64,000 bases of DNA, taken from assembly GCF_015832195.1 (NCBI RefSeq), contig NC_052016.1, positions 27,921,129 through 27,985,128 on the forward strand, in the 5' to 3' direction. Below the pieces are notes generated by a model. It was not told the DNA's origin, made no database searches, and worked only from the letters and a program-made list of their open reading frames with translations. Each line of letters opens with the position of its first letter. The first letter of the stretch is position 1. Shown piece by piece: positions 35,469 to 47,451 of this stretch. A program made the position numbers and the translations under genes. Origin of the DNA: Motacilla alba alba (lineage: Eukaryota; Chordata; Aves; Passeriformes; Motacillidae).

Positions 35469-35538
35469 CTTGGCCACCTGGAATTTATCCCATACCTGTG
35501 TGACTTGGCCACCTGGAATTTATCCCATAACTGTGTGA
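35469..35538. repeat. 35-bp tandem duplication
   Basis: A 35-bp unit starting CTTGGCCACCTGG (35469-35503) is repeated immediately (35504-35538) with one difference (CATACC against CATAAC). Each unit carries a partial CTCF-like word, CCAGGTGGCCA on the minus strand. This is a local duplication, fairly recent judging by the near identity. Confidence 0.95.
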
Positions 35539-37960
35539 CATTGCTCTGTATTACTTTGGTAATCCAATAAATGTGAATTCAACCCTGGGGAAATAGAGCT
35601 GTGCAAAAATGTAATTATAGGCTTATAAAAATCATACTATTCTAATATTGCATTGCTTTCCCAAGAGAAATATATTACCCTGGGGATTGAAATGGGCATG
35701 CTTCATCCCTCATTACAATACATGTAATCAAATGCCACTTCTACCTACAAGTACAAGATGTGAGACTGAGGTCCTCTTACTGTAACAACTCCAGTGAAAT
35801 TAGAGTACTTATGTCAAAAAAAATCTGCATGCCTTTCGATGAGTATCAGAGCCATTAAAACAATTTTATTTTAGTATTAATTCCACTCTTTACACACAGT
35901 TCATGTCTTCATAGAGATGTGCTGGCTGCAGTGGGCCTACACCAATGTACGCTAGCTAAGGGCCAGAATATGTGTGTTTAAAACTGTCAAAAAGCCCTTG
36001 AGAGGAGTATGTCATCAGGAATATACTTTCGTGGGACTGTTCTTTACCATTCCAATAAAACAATGCAAATCAAAATCCTTCAATCACCCTGAAAAGCCTT
36101 AACAAAGTTCTGCCATCATCCCTACTTGCAGGCAGACCTTGAGCCTGAAGTGGCACTCTTGTTTGATGATTCACTTGCCCTATCCTTCAGCAGTGGAGAT
36201 AGATCAGCAAGCTTGTCCTGTGGAAATTGCTATGTTGATTCCTTCAAAAACATTCTTAGAAAATGGACCAGAATTTTTCAAAAAAGATGTTTTCCTTTGG
36301 AAAATGTTGATATATTAGCAGTGATGACCTGTGATCAAGAGATAGAAATCACTCCTGTCTCCAGCACCTTTTTCATCCCAACAGCCCAAGCATAGGAAGC
36401 TTGCAGGTTAAGGTGTTTGAGAATTGAGACATTCAAGTGGGCATCTCTGCCCTGTTGCTTGGTTTTACACTCTGTGACAGCAGCCAACCTGTTCTTGGCA
36501 GTTTCAGCATGAGTGAGTCTCCCTTTCTGCTGTTCTGTGCACCAAAACATTAAAGTCTACGTCATTCAGTCATGGAATGGGAAATTGTTGAACTCATCTC
36601 TTTTGGGTATGCTTTGCAAGCTGTTGGCAACTTGAGGGGCGGCCCCTGAGAGGAGCAGCCAGGTCTGACTGTGGTACCACTGCAGGGCCCAAGGGTGGCT
36701 CCTCTGAACTGACCAAGGGCATGTCTATGAAAACACATTTAATGAAGGCTGGTAGAAGCTGAGAAAGAGGGAAGAACAAGGCAGAGGAATCTCAGGCACT
36801 GCATGACAGAGCTGGTAACACCCTCCAAAAGTGACTGTGGCCCATGGATAATCCATGCCACAGTAGGTACTGTAGCCCATGAAGCATTGTGTTGGAGGAG
36901 GAAAAAAGCATAATAAGGAAGGAGCAGGAGAAGAAAAGAGTGAGAAACAATGAATGGCAGAAAGAACTATTGTGCTCAGACCCCAAGCTCCTGTATTGCC
37001 TCATGAAAGGGAGTGAGTGTAACCTGCTGCAATAGCAAAGGGAATGAAGACAAGAAACTAAAGAGGTGTCTGGAATGAAGGTGAAACTGGGAAAACAAAG
37101 GAAAAGCCCTTCCCCAAACTATTGAAATGTCTGACTGCTTTGTTTCATGACACCTGGATAAAATAAATGTTTATGTTAATTGGCAATAAATTAATATCCC
37201 AAGTCCTGCTTCTTTTGCCTGTAACAGTAACTGCAGGCAACAACGAGTGATCTACCTGTCTTTTCCTCAACGTACACATTTTATCACATTCTTTCTTCCT
37301 TGTTCTCTCCCTTTCCCACTGGGGAGGGTGAGCAAGTGGCGCTAATTTGTTTGGCTGAAGTCCACCCACCACATCTCCCAAATATTTGTGGCATGAGAAA
37401 AACATTTCTTGTCTTCTTTGACTGGTGGAGTAACTGGTGGGGATTATGAAAGATGTGAAGAGGCTGCCTGAAAGAGCTTTGCAGTCTCAAAATCAAGTTT
37501 TTGTGGGTCTGTAGGCAAACTATCTGCTAGGAATGACATTCTAACCTGAGTGAGTAGGGAATAGATTAATTTCCTATCATCATATTACCTGTAGTGCTTT
37601 AATGCTCCAACTACCACAGATCTTATCACTGAAAAATGGCAAATGAAAGTGATCTACCTTCATGTTTACAAACACACACAAATGGATAATTTTGCTTTTA
37701 TAATGCATAATCTCCTTCAAAAATTAGTTTATTTCATTATGCCTCACATAAGAAGAATTCAAGGGTGATTAAGTAGCAGTGGAGCAAAGTTATTTCTAAT
37801 CTCATGGGAATATTGCTGCATATCTTATCTCACCACCCCATCAGCAGCAATTCAGATTCACCATGTGGGCAAATGCTTCCTGGAGTGCCAGCAGGAGTTA
37901 TCCGGACTGGGAGGATTCAGGCAGAAGTACAAGAATAGTACTGAGGAAAGGGAACCACAA
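35539..37960. other. Unique noncoding sequence
   Basis: No exon, repeat or convincing regulatory site is recognised. A CRE-like half-site TACGTCA lies near 36558. Open frames are all below 90 codons and unrecognised. Confidence 0.4.
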
Positions 37961-38018
37961 GTTTGTTTGTTTGTTTGTTTGTTTGTTTGTTTGTTTGTTT
38001 GTTTGTTTGTTTGTTTGT
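37961..38018. repeat. (GTTT)n microsatellite
   Basis: About fourteen and a half uninterrupted GTTT units. The repeat forces artificial Phe-Val-Cys-Leu and Asn-Lys-Gln-Thr repeats into the overlapping frames on the two strands (129 codons plus, 66 codons minus), which are therefore not genes. Its length and purity suggest high variability. Confidence 0.97.
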
Positions 38019-41000
38019 GTCATTCCTAAAGGAAGTAAATTTGCCATCCAAGAGAAGACAATTGTTATTTTTCTTCCCGTGTTGTCTAGCCAGAACATTA
38101 CATACTTTTACTCCAAGTTAGTGTGGATGAGGAAATTCAGTTTCTACAAAACTCATACCACATGTGGCCTCCCAGCAAAGTCTGTTGCTCTTTATAGCCT
38201 GGACCACACCACTGGAATGAGTAACCCCAGACCTAATGTGCTGTGGTCCTGATGTACAAGTGTAACTGTCTGGTGCTAAAAACTACTAGTAGTGATCTTC
38301 AAGGAAAAAATCTGGTTGTCTTTTTCTAAATAAGCAGAGCAAAGAAAATTAGTACAAAATAAAAATTACTTTCTATGCATTTTTCTACAGTCAGCAAGAA
38401 ATTCTCAAAAATACTCACTGAGAAAGTAGGAGGATAAGAAGTGTTTAGTAATTTATCTTGTCTACAGTGGTTTTTATCACAATACTTTACTCTCATCCTT
38501 GCACAGAGACCATCAGCCAGACATTGGTAACCCATGCTGCTCCTCAGAGTCCTATACACACAGGTTTGCAGCTGGGGAAAGAATAGCTCTGTCACAGATG
38601 AACCTCTCTGTCAGCTTATTATTTAGAGCATTTCTCCATACTGTGCAAAGTCTTAGGCCACAAAAAGATCTTTTTGCTTGGGTTTTTCACCCCTCAGAAA
38701 TAATTATTTTTAAGTGTTCCCACCTCATTTAACAGCAGTTACTGCTAGTATACTTCAATGGCAAAACATTGCAATGTAAATTTTGCTTGACTGCATGAGG
38801 ACACACGGGTTAGCAAGTATTACTGAAAATGTTGCTGTGGGAACCCACGTTGAGCTGTGAAAGTAAGATCCTACACTTTCTCTATAATGAAGCAAAAGGG
38901 CTCCTGAGACCTTCCACCTTGTCCTCCATCCGCGCCCTGCCTTGTGAAACCTGCGTAAATCACAGCATGTAACTCAATCAGTCAAAAATGGAATTTGTGC
39001 TGGGAAGCAAGACCACTGGGGTAGCACCTGCATTTGTGTCAAAAAGATCCCATGTGTAAAGCAGAGAGGAAGTACTGGAGTCCATCAGCTGCCATGCTGA
39101 TCTCCTTTTGCTTTAAATTATTTGCAGACTAACAAAACCCAGAAACAGCTCTGAAAAGACAATGTATCTTTGGTGGTATTACAGCTCAGAACATTTTCTT
39201 TTCCCGTCCTGATGGATTCTCTGTGTCCTGTCCTGGGACTGCAGGAGCCCGAGGGGTATGGGATGTGAATAAGCGCACTCTGGCCAGGTCTGTGACACTG
39301 CAGTGCCATCTGTGACTGCTGTGGATGTGGCTGGTGACAGCCACAAGGCATATCCAAGCCCCATGGCCGAGCAGAGGTACCAGGCTGGCAACGTGTGCCC
39401 CTGTCCTGTGCTGGAATGCTGCTGGCCAAGCTCCATGTGCTCCAAACAAAGTGATACCCTGGGTTTGCCTTTGGCTTCAAACACACCGTGAAGGAGGAAA
39501 ATGCCCTTCATACTTTTTATTCAAAGGAGATTTTGCTGCAAAAAGCATCACATGAGAGATGAAGGCAGCAGGGAGAGGAGAGAGTGTTGTATCACTAGTT
39601 TCACTCATGAGATAAAGGAATTGCTGTTCTGCATTTTTTCTCCCGGAGGAACATTTTGCCATTGCCCAGCTGCGCTTTGAAGAAAAGGGCCAAAGCAGCA
39701 GCCAGACAAGGTAGGAGCTCCAGACACACTGCAAGGTATGGTAAACCCTGTTTAAGTCAAGGGAGGCCTCTTGCCATGTCACTGAGACCTGTAATGCCCA
39801 GACATTAGGTCACCCTGGCCTCTCTTAAGAAAAAGCATGTGTTCAAAGAAAGCAGATTGTCTTGGCTATCAGTTCCTGAATTAGTCCGTATTAAGTATTT
39901 CCTATCTGAATTTGGCTGTCCCAGCCAAACCCTGCTTGGATGACTGACATTTTTATAAGAGACTAGCAAATAGCAGATGACAAATTACATCTCCTGTAGA
40001 CTTACAAAGCTTTGGATTTATAAACATTTTCATGACTATGCCACAGCTATTTAAATGTTTCCAAACTAAGAGAAACAGAAGCTCCCAAGCAAAGAGCTAA
40101 GTATTAGCTCATTATTTCAGAAAGTGGACTTTTGTTACAGAACCAGCTCCAACACTTGACCTGTCTTTTACCCTTTGTTCCATCCTGTCACTCTTTTGCT
40201 TCCATTGTGCACTTCTCATTGTTTGTCTTTTTTCTTGCCCACATGCTTTCACCTTTATGATTTTTAATCAAAGTATGCAGAAATTTTTTTGTGTTATGTT
40301 GATTTCTCAGATATTCAGAAAGATTAGGGATACTGTTTTTAAACACTTTGAATATGAAAGCAACCAATGCATTCACTTTCCTTGGGAGAGTTTGCATTCC
40401 CTCTTCCCCATGCTTTACTGATAACCATGTGCTCATACAGAAAAATATGAAAATCATCTATTTACTCAGACACTGAGCTGCAACCAGCAGGAAGTATTGC
40501 TCAGTATACCCAGTCCAGAAATTACCTTCCCACTGCCACTTTTTCTTGAACACTGTTAGATTTTTCAAAGCCACCACTTCCGCCCTTTCATACAGCTTAG
40601 TATTTCCCCTTGCCAGCTCCATGGCATGTCCACCATATAAAGCGCCCTTGACTGGCAAGTTTCAAGTTTTGGACAAATGAGTAGGCTCAGTATGATGACA
40701 CAAAAGGTGCCAGCTGAGTTTGACTCTCCTGAATGTCAAGCATTAAGTGTGGTGCTTCATCAGCACTCATGGCCTATTTCCACTCAAACACAAACCTCCC
40801 ATAACCTTCCTTTTTTAAGTTCCTTGTTCACTTAATTACAGTTGTAAGCCTCTCTTTACCTTGTCCCTCTGCTAATCTAATTCACTGTAGCCTCTTCGAA
40901 ATGAGATGGTTGGGCTCATCATTGAAATTCAAGAGTGAACTTTTAATCTCATTTGGTTGTCAAAATGGGAGGGCAGAGGAGCCAGCACGGAAATTCTCAA

Positions 41001-42334
41001 GTCCTGGTAAAATGTTATTGCAGCTCATTGCTCAGTTGTAGAGAGCATCAGGGTATTTTATGAGGTGCCCCTAAGGTACACCAGCCTCTTCTGCCACAGG
41101 ACTGTGCCCTCACTAAACAGAGAGACTTTCCTCCCAGTACAGACTGGATCTTTCACGGGCTTTATTGTAACCCCCTATTGGTTACAGTCACTAGTACCTG
41201 AGTAACATCTCAGATTAACATCTGGCAGGAACATCTTAAGGCACATGACTTCTTGGGGAATACATTTCAACCCAAAGCAAACACATTTCCCCCTTCAGAC
41301 AGCCACAAGACTGTTTGAATGATCTGTGGGATGAAGAAGGGGTTGAAATCATTGGAGACAAATTTATTCTGGGCGTGCAGTTCTGTAGTGCTTTCTCTCA
41401 CACTGCACTGGCTGCTGCTGGGAATCCCATTCTCACTCAGACATGTGAGACAGAGCCTGAAGAGGGTTTCTGCAGAAAGGTAAAGTGCTCATTCTACTAC
41501 AAGTGAAAGAAATCACCAGGGACCTTGCTTCTGGAGCCTGATCTGCCCAATGATGTATTTCAGAGTTGCCCTGTTCAGCTGCCAACAAGTACCATGATAC
41601 TGAGGAATTAGCATCCTGGCAACCCAGCGAGTGGCACATTAGCAGCACTTTCTGCTCAGAGCTCCCCATCACCTCTGCAACTAAAAAACTGAGATCAGTA
41701 CCATCTAAAAGAAGCTTTCAGGAGGTCTTTTCCAAAGAGAGGAATGCCTGTCTTTTGGAACTGTTCCATATATACACACTAGAAGCAGGCAATGTGTTAC
41801 TGAAACACATGCATGTTTGTGCACTTACACATACACATTGTAAAGAGATTTTTGTTTTGAAGCTGCAGTAAGGCACATTTGCATGCACATAAATTAAAGG
41901 CAAGGAACTATATTAGGCAGGAGAGCCAGAACACAGACCTGCAGGGAAACATCACTCTCTCATCTGAGTAACAGAGTCTGCTGATTCCTGAAAGCAGCTT
42001 CTCACTCCTCAAACACAAATTTTTCTGTCTTTAAAGGCAATCCACAAGGATTTGCTGGGAAAAAATATGAGGGAAATATTCCTCCTGCAGCAATGCTGCT
42101 GGAGCCTAATAACCTTAACCAACTTTAGGTGTCTCCATGCTCCAGCTCTGTATCTGCTCCTAACTCATTCCGCAAGAGCTACTTAACCTAATTATACAGG
42201 AGAAGACGCCTCAAGATTGGCGTGTGAGGAAGTGGGGGAGGGTGGACAACGAACGGCTTTGCCATGTGTCCTCAGGCATGATTTGTACAGGATGAAAAAC
42301 ATCCTGTCTTGCTTCAAAATAGGATAATCTCCAC
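38019..42334. other. Unique noncoding sequence
   Basis: No exon is recognised. Overlapping frames at 39118-39555 (up to 122 codons) lie in a GC-richer patch and have no family resemblance. A 7-bp inverted repeat TGTAACC/GGTTACA with a 7-nt loop lies at 41168-41188. Confidence 0.4.
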
Positions 42335-42510
42335 CTATGCGAGCACGTGAGAGCCAACCCGGGAGAGCCGCATCCCGCCGAGCAGCTGGGCTGCGCATCC
42401 CGGCAGGCTGCGCTCCCTCATGGCCCGGGGCTCTGATGCTGCCGTGCCCTACTCTGGGGACAAACCCTGTGCCACATGCAGGTCTGCCTCTGCGAGCGCT
42501 GCACCGGCCC
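42335..42510. promoter_or_regulatory. Small CpG-rich patch
   Basis: A short block with elevated CpG density (words such as cgagcacgtgag, cccgccgagcag and tgcgcatcccgg) is too short for a classical island. It includes an E-box CACGTG and an NRF1-like half-site TGCGCA. It might be a minor promoter or an eroded island. Confidence 0.35.
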
Positions 42511-44589
42511 TGCTCTTCCTGCGGGTGAAGTCTGAAGGCAAACCGTGAGAATGAGTTAAGGATCGCTGTGAGTTTCCTACATGAAGATCTTGGCAGTAGG
42601 ACCGCTGAGCTGGAGGCAGTGTGACAGCTGCGGAAAACAGTAAATGATTAAGGGAAGAGGGAGCAGGTTTGTCTTTAATTCTTGCAACAGAAAAATGGGA
42701 GAGCATCTGTGAAATGAGCCTGGCAAAGCTTTTTCTTGACTTGCCTGTGGGACACGGTGAGAGCTGGAGATAAGATGAAATAAAGAATTTCAGTAGTGCT
42801 TCAGGAAACTTTTCCTACATAAGAAAAGAAAAAATATACATAAAAAGAGGCAAATCCCTTCTGAAGTCATATACATTCCTGTAACTTTCAGTCATTGTAA
42901 AGAAAGTGATTCAAATGGCAACTTGAGCAAAAGGAATAATTCTCCACAATAGATCTTTTTATATCTTTTTCTGAAATGTTTATTTTAGTCATTCGGGGGA
43001 AAAGATAATTAATTGAGGAGCAGTAAGAGTCAGTATGATAATAGCACTATTCCAGACATTTCTGAAAGCAGATCATTGGTAAAGGGTACAAAAATGATCA
43101 CTGAGGTCTAAGCCAGGCTGACAGACTCTTTTCTGACCAGATGTGTACATGTAATTTGCATTTCTGTCTTTTGCAAGAGGATAGTGGTGAACTACTTCAG
43201 CCGTTGCTGCCTGCAGTTTTGAGCATTACAGGAAGGCAGGAGAATGCTTATTCTGTTGGAAGATGAACAGAGTGTAAGGAGAGCTGCAAATAATTTTTCA
43301 TGGTGACACACCGAGCAAATCATCAGCAGAAATCCTGCCACTTTGCCAGGTAGAGAGGAGCTGTGAAGTGCTGCTCTCCCACCCTTCTGTCATGCCACCT
43401 CAGGTCCCCAGCAGGCAGAGAAGGCAGGCTTGCCCTTTCTCTGCACCAGGCCTGGTGTCACAGGTTCCAGAGAGCCGTGGGGACAGAGTAAGGACATGAC
43501 AACTCTCCAGATTTGCATACATCTCACTTGTAGCCGAACCAAGTCTCCCAAGTATTCCTTTGTGAAATGGACATTATTCAGTAGGTTGTTTTCAGAGCAT
43601 CTCTGGTTTTTAGCTGAAGTGCTGGATGCCATCCCTCATGCATTATCCTCCTGCCCCAGGCAGTCCTTCCTGGGGAGTCCCACCTGTGATAAACCCCTTC
43701 CTGCTGAAACGTGGAAGACACTGCAGCATGCTGCACTGACAAAAACCTTCAGCTTCACTAAGCCTTCATTAACTGTGACACATTTGCATTTCTACAACAG
43801 AGTTGTAGCTAGCTGTAACCCCAAACAGAGGTGTGACTTTCAGGCCCAGTACAGTACAAATTACAAGAACAACAGCAGGTCTGATTGCTATATAGCAGAG
43901 TGGAAAGGACCACAGGACTGTAGCTGATAATAATATGAGTCCTGACCACATCACAGAGTGGTAAACAAGGACACTTGACTGCATTCCTAAAAAATTACAA
44001 AGCAATGCCTATAGGAAGCTTTATAGTAATTCTCCTGGGATAGCGCCTCTTCCACAACATCTGTCTTTCAGATCTGGCTCATCTCACCAAATATGCAGAA
44101 TGGGATTTTTGAAGCAAGCTGTAAGCAATGGGTTTGTGTAGGGGTTACTTTCATTCTGACTTCACTCTTCTGAATTTATTTGATCTGCAAAACCCTGCAG
44201 GCATGAAAGCAGGTCTGGGAAAACCCCCGGTCTTGGCATAGCACTTATGTCACTGCTGTCAGCAGCCCCAAGGAGTCCGGGACATCTCTGCAGGGTGGGA
44301 AGTCAAGAAGAGATGTGGACTCTGAAATTACATATAACTAGAAGAAAGAATCAAATAAAGGGGAAAATCTACCTCCTCTTTAGTTTGTCAGTTTAAATGG
44401 TACAGAATCACTCCAGCCACAAAAGGGAAATAGCACCAATCATGCCAGATTTGCTACTGGTAAATGTATTCCACCACCTGCAATCCTCCTCTTTCAGAGA
44501 GACAGCAACGGGGGAGATTCATTCGCACATCCAAATTTCAAACTCTGACTTCTGCAGGTGCGGCAGTGTCCCACACTTAACCCCCCCCC
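42511..44589. other. Unique noncoding sequence
   Basis: No exon or repeat is recognised. The longest frame (165 codons, 43430-43927 plus) is uninterrupted but shows no domain, signal peptide or recognisable similarity. Confidence 0.4.
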
Positions 44590-44895
44590 AATCCCACCGG
44601 CGCTTTTCCTCTGAGGGTTTTACTGGAATTCCCCCAACAACGGGCTGTTGCCTAAGCATGCCCGCTTCCGAGCGGGATGCGAGGCAGCCCCGGTGGGGAT
44701 CATGGCTCGGAGCCGGACCGCATTCCCCAAAGCGGGATTTCTCCGGCTGGCGCGGTGCAAGTCCCGGCCTAGCGCCGCGCCCGCTCTGCCCTCTGGCGGC
44801 CGCCGCGGCACCTGCAGCGCTGGGGTGCCGCTGCGCGTTCACAGCAGCGCCGCTACCGGGAGCGCGCACGGGACAAACTTCGGACCGGGGAGTGA
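44590..44895. promoter_or_regulatory. CpG island C
   Basis: This third clear CpG island rises from a C9 run near 44581 and is densest from 44660 to 44880. It includes a strong CTCF-type motif at 44786-44799. The 172-codon plus frame and 157-codon minus frame that span it are mutually overlapping GC-driven frames without family resemblance. An A-rich run and AT-rich sequence follow abruptly at 44945. It is likely a promoter or an orphan island. The direction of any transcript is unknown. Confidence 0.75.
44786..44799 (-). promoter_or_regulatory. CTCF-like motif in CpG island C (minus orientation)
   Basis: The minus-strand 14-mer CCGCCAGAGGGCAG fits the CTCF core, with G at the third position, a commonly tolerated base, and the invariant AG...GGGC block intact. 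It lies in the densest part of CpG island C. It is convergent with the plus motif at 7307 and divergent from those at 49672 and 52599. Confidence 0.5.
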
Positions 44896-45300
44896 ATGTA
44901 GAGCTGCCTGAATAACCAGGATTTGTTGGTGTGTTTTCCATAGCAAAGAAAAAAAAAAAAATCAGGAAAATTATTTTTTTCTGAAAACTCAAAAGGGAAG
45001 CATTTTGCCTTCAAAACAAATTGAGAGAAATTTATTTTAAAAAAGAATACAATCAGACAAAGCAAAACACAATTTCACTTTTTTATAGCCTCTTTTAGTT
45101 TTTGGTTGTTTTTTTGGGTTTGTTTGTTTGTTGTTTTTTTGTGGTTGAGTTTGGGTTTTTTTTTAATGCAGCGTAACTTGAAAGTGAAATTTGAGCTTTT
45201 TCTAGTTTGGTTGAGTAAGTATAGTCCCATCTTGCCTGTAAATGCCCCAAATGATTCTGTTGCACACACTTTAAAAAGTTCACATTTGTCCAAAAATTTT
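44896..45300. other. A-rich then T/G-rich low-complexity sequence
   Basis: Between CpG island C and the CR1 tail are an A-run (44948-44960) and a T/G-rich low-complexity tract (45105-45168, with GTTTGTTTGTTTG inside). Open frames here come from that tract. No gene is seen. Confidence 0.6.
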
Positions 45301-45857
45301 CACAGAATCACAGAATTTTTAGTGTTGGAAGGGATCTCTGGAAATAATCCAGTCCACTCCCCTCCCCCAAGAGCAAGTTATAGAGGAACTTGTCTTGGTG
45401 AGTTTTGAATGTCTCCAGAGAGGGGGACTCAATGATCTCCCTGGGCAGCTAGTTCCAGTGTTCTGCCACTCTCAACACAAAGAAGTTCTTCCTCATGCTG
45501 AGGTGAAACTTCTTGTATTTTAGTTTGTGGCCACTGCTCCTTGTCCTGTCACTGGGCACCACTCAAACGAGTCTGGCACCACCCTCCTGACATCCACCTT
45601 TGAGATATGTACATGTGCTATTGAGATCCCCTCTCAGCCTTCTCTTCTCTGGATTAAACAGGCCCAGCTCCTGCAGTCTGTCCTTGTAACAGGTGCTCCA
45701 GACCCCAAATCATCTTTTTGTCCTCTGCTGGATTCTCACCCGGACTGCCTTGTCTCTCTTGTTCTGAGGAGCTGAGAACTGGGCACAGCACTCCAGCCAT
45801 GGCCTCACTAGGGCTCAGTGGAGGGGCAAGATCACCTCCCTCGACCTGCTGGCTTTC
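45301..45857 (-). mobile_element. CR1 LINE 3' region fragment
   Basis: This minus-strand CR1 of about 560 bp starts at the tail terminus 'cacagaatcacagaattt'. It continues through tail landmarks 'cagagagggggactcaatga', 'gttcttcctcatgctgaggt' and 'ctcagccttctcttctctgg', and ends near 'cgacctgctggcttt'. The tail matches a different CR1 subfamily from the 13279 copy ('aatgatctccctgggcagc' variant). It covers the 3' UTR and the final part of ORF2, without a usable frame. Confidence 0.93.
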
Positions 45858-46766
45858 ACCAACTTTCAGAAAGCAGCAAATAAACAAAGTGCTGGTTGGA
45901 CAGGCATAGTTTCATAGCGAGGTCTCTTGAGGTTGTTCTATAGAAAGAGTGTCCCTAGAGGAAGTAAGCTCTGCCTGGCCATCAAGATGCCTCTGACTGC
46001 ATTCAGTATTATATCTGGGGTGATATTACCAACCATAGGAGACTAGAGATTAACCACCAAAAAAAATAGTAATAATTTTTAAAATTAAAATATTTTAAAA
46101 ATAAAAAATAGAGGTATAAAACCTAAGGATTAGGGGAGTATGCTTGAAATTTCCCAAGAAACTTCGCTGTTTCAGGAACACGGCACAGAAAAGAGAGAGA
46201 ACCTCTGTGGGGTGATGTACACCTGTCCTTTCTAAAGGAAAAGAGCTTTTTCCATGGCTTAGAGAAACACATAGTAAATGCTGTTAAAATATCCTGAGTT
46301 CTACACTCAACAGTGCCCACATGCCAGGATGATTTACAGGTTGTTGATGTAAATACATACGATTCCATACATACTGACTGAATGAGTTGTCTCTTAATTT
46401 GGAGCAGACCAACTTTGTTGCACTGAAACCCACATGCATAGCAGACTGATTAGACACAGCTGAAATTTCAATTATGTGTCTAATGGTCCTCAGTGTAGGT
46501 TTCTGTGAGGGTTTCCAGAGAACTTCAAGCTATTTAATTGATTACACTTTCTTAATGTTATTAGCTAACATTTTCTGCTTGTAAAAACTGCAAGGTAAAA
46601 TGTTTGAGATGCTATCTCAACTTTGGAATCAAGCTAGAAGGATAAGGATTTTTGTGGCACTGTTACAAAATACTGGAAAAGTGAAGTGCAGTAACTCCTG
46701 TTTGTACAAATATAAAGTAGGTTCATTTTTCATTAGAAAGCATCAATTCTTTCTAAATAAATAGAT
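45858..46766. other. Unique AT-rich sequence
   Basis: No gene is recognised. An AT-rich low-complexity tract lies at about 46058-46112. The remainder up to the LTR is ordinary unique DNA. Confidence 0.45.
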
Positions 46767-46772
46767 GTAAGT

Positions 46773-47444
46773 TGTGGGGTTTCACCCCCGGATTGGGGTG
46801 ACCCCGAAAGATGGAAAAGTCTCTCCTCCAGCCCGTGCCTTCAAAGAAAGACTCAGTAGTCCTCTGTTGTCTGTTCTCAAGGTTATTTATTGTTGGTTAT
46901 CTAAAAGATTCTTCTCTCTGAACTGCTGTGGCCCATTCAGCAGATCAGACAAAGGCACACTGACCTCCCAGGGGGCTGGTGCCATCTTTTATATCATACA
47001 TTACATATTACATGTTTATACTTTTTCCCCAATGCCTACTATCTATATTGAATGGTGACTTTCTACTCTAAACAAATCTGTGAGTGCCAACATCACCAAA
47101 GACATGGAGGCTAGGAAGGAGAAAGAAAGAGGATAGGGCACACCCAAATCCCTCCATCTTAGAACCCCTTACCCCCATGTACAAAACTTGGACCCCTGCG
47201 TACAAGGCTTAAAACCCCCCTGTACAGCACTCAAAAATCCTTCCTTTCACTTCGTGACTACTTCTACTACAATACCTAAACTTGTGTGTGTGGCTTGTAA
47301 TTCTTCATACAGAGTTAGTAACTTGCTCCATGGGCTAAGATCAAAACCCCACATGTGTCTTTGGCTGCATGCCAGGGTCTCAGAGCCCCCTGCCAGTGGC
47401 TCTGGCCATCCAGGGCACCCAGAGGGATGTTCTGGATTCCGACA
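46773..47444 (-). mobile_element. Solo ERV LTR with perfect target duplication, minus strand
   Basis: This 672-bp LTR is bounded by TG and CA and flanked by an exact 6-bp duplication GTAAGT at 46767-46772 and 47445-47450. On the minus strand it starts TGTCGGAATCC and ends with the 'gggggtgaaaccccaca' terminus. A TATA box (TATAAAA, complement of 46987-46993) lies upstream of AATAAA (complement of 46886-46891), so R and U5 are on the left. No internal retroviral sequence is present. The intact ends and exact duplication suggest a relatively young insertion reduced to a solo LTR. It abuts another LTR to its right. Confidence 0.93.
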
Positions 47445-47451
47445 GTAAGTA

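Noticed and set aside
37863..38252. Cys-Leu-Phe-Val repeat protein
   Set aside because: The repetitive protein is simply the translation of the (GTTT)n microsatellite.
41168..41188. TGTAACC/GGTTACA inverted repeat as a regulatory hairpin
   Set aside because: A 7-bp stem is common by chance in this length of DNA, with no supporting context.
43430..43927. 165-codon plus frame
   Set aside because: No motif, no initiation context of note and no splice structure. Likely chance.
44397..44992. 172- and 157-codon frames over CpG island C
   Set aside because: Mutually antisense and GC-driven, with no homology recognised. The minus frame begins in an A-run giving a Phe-rich start.
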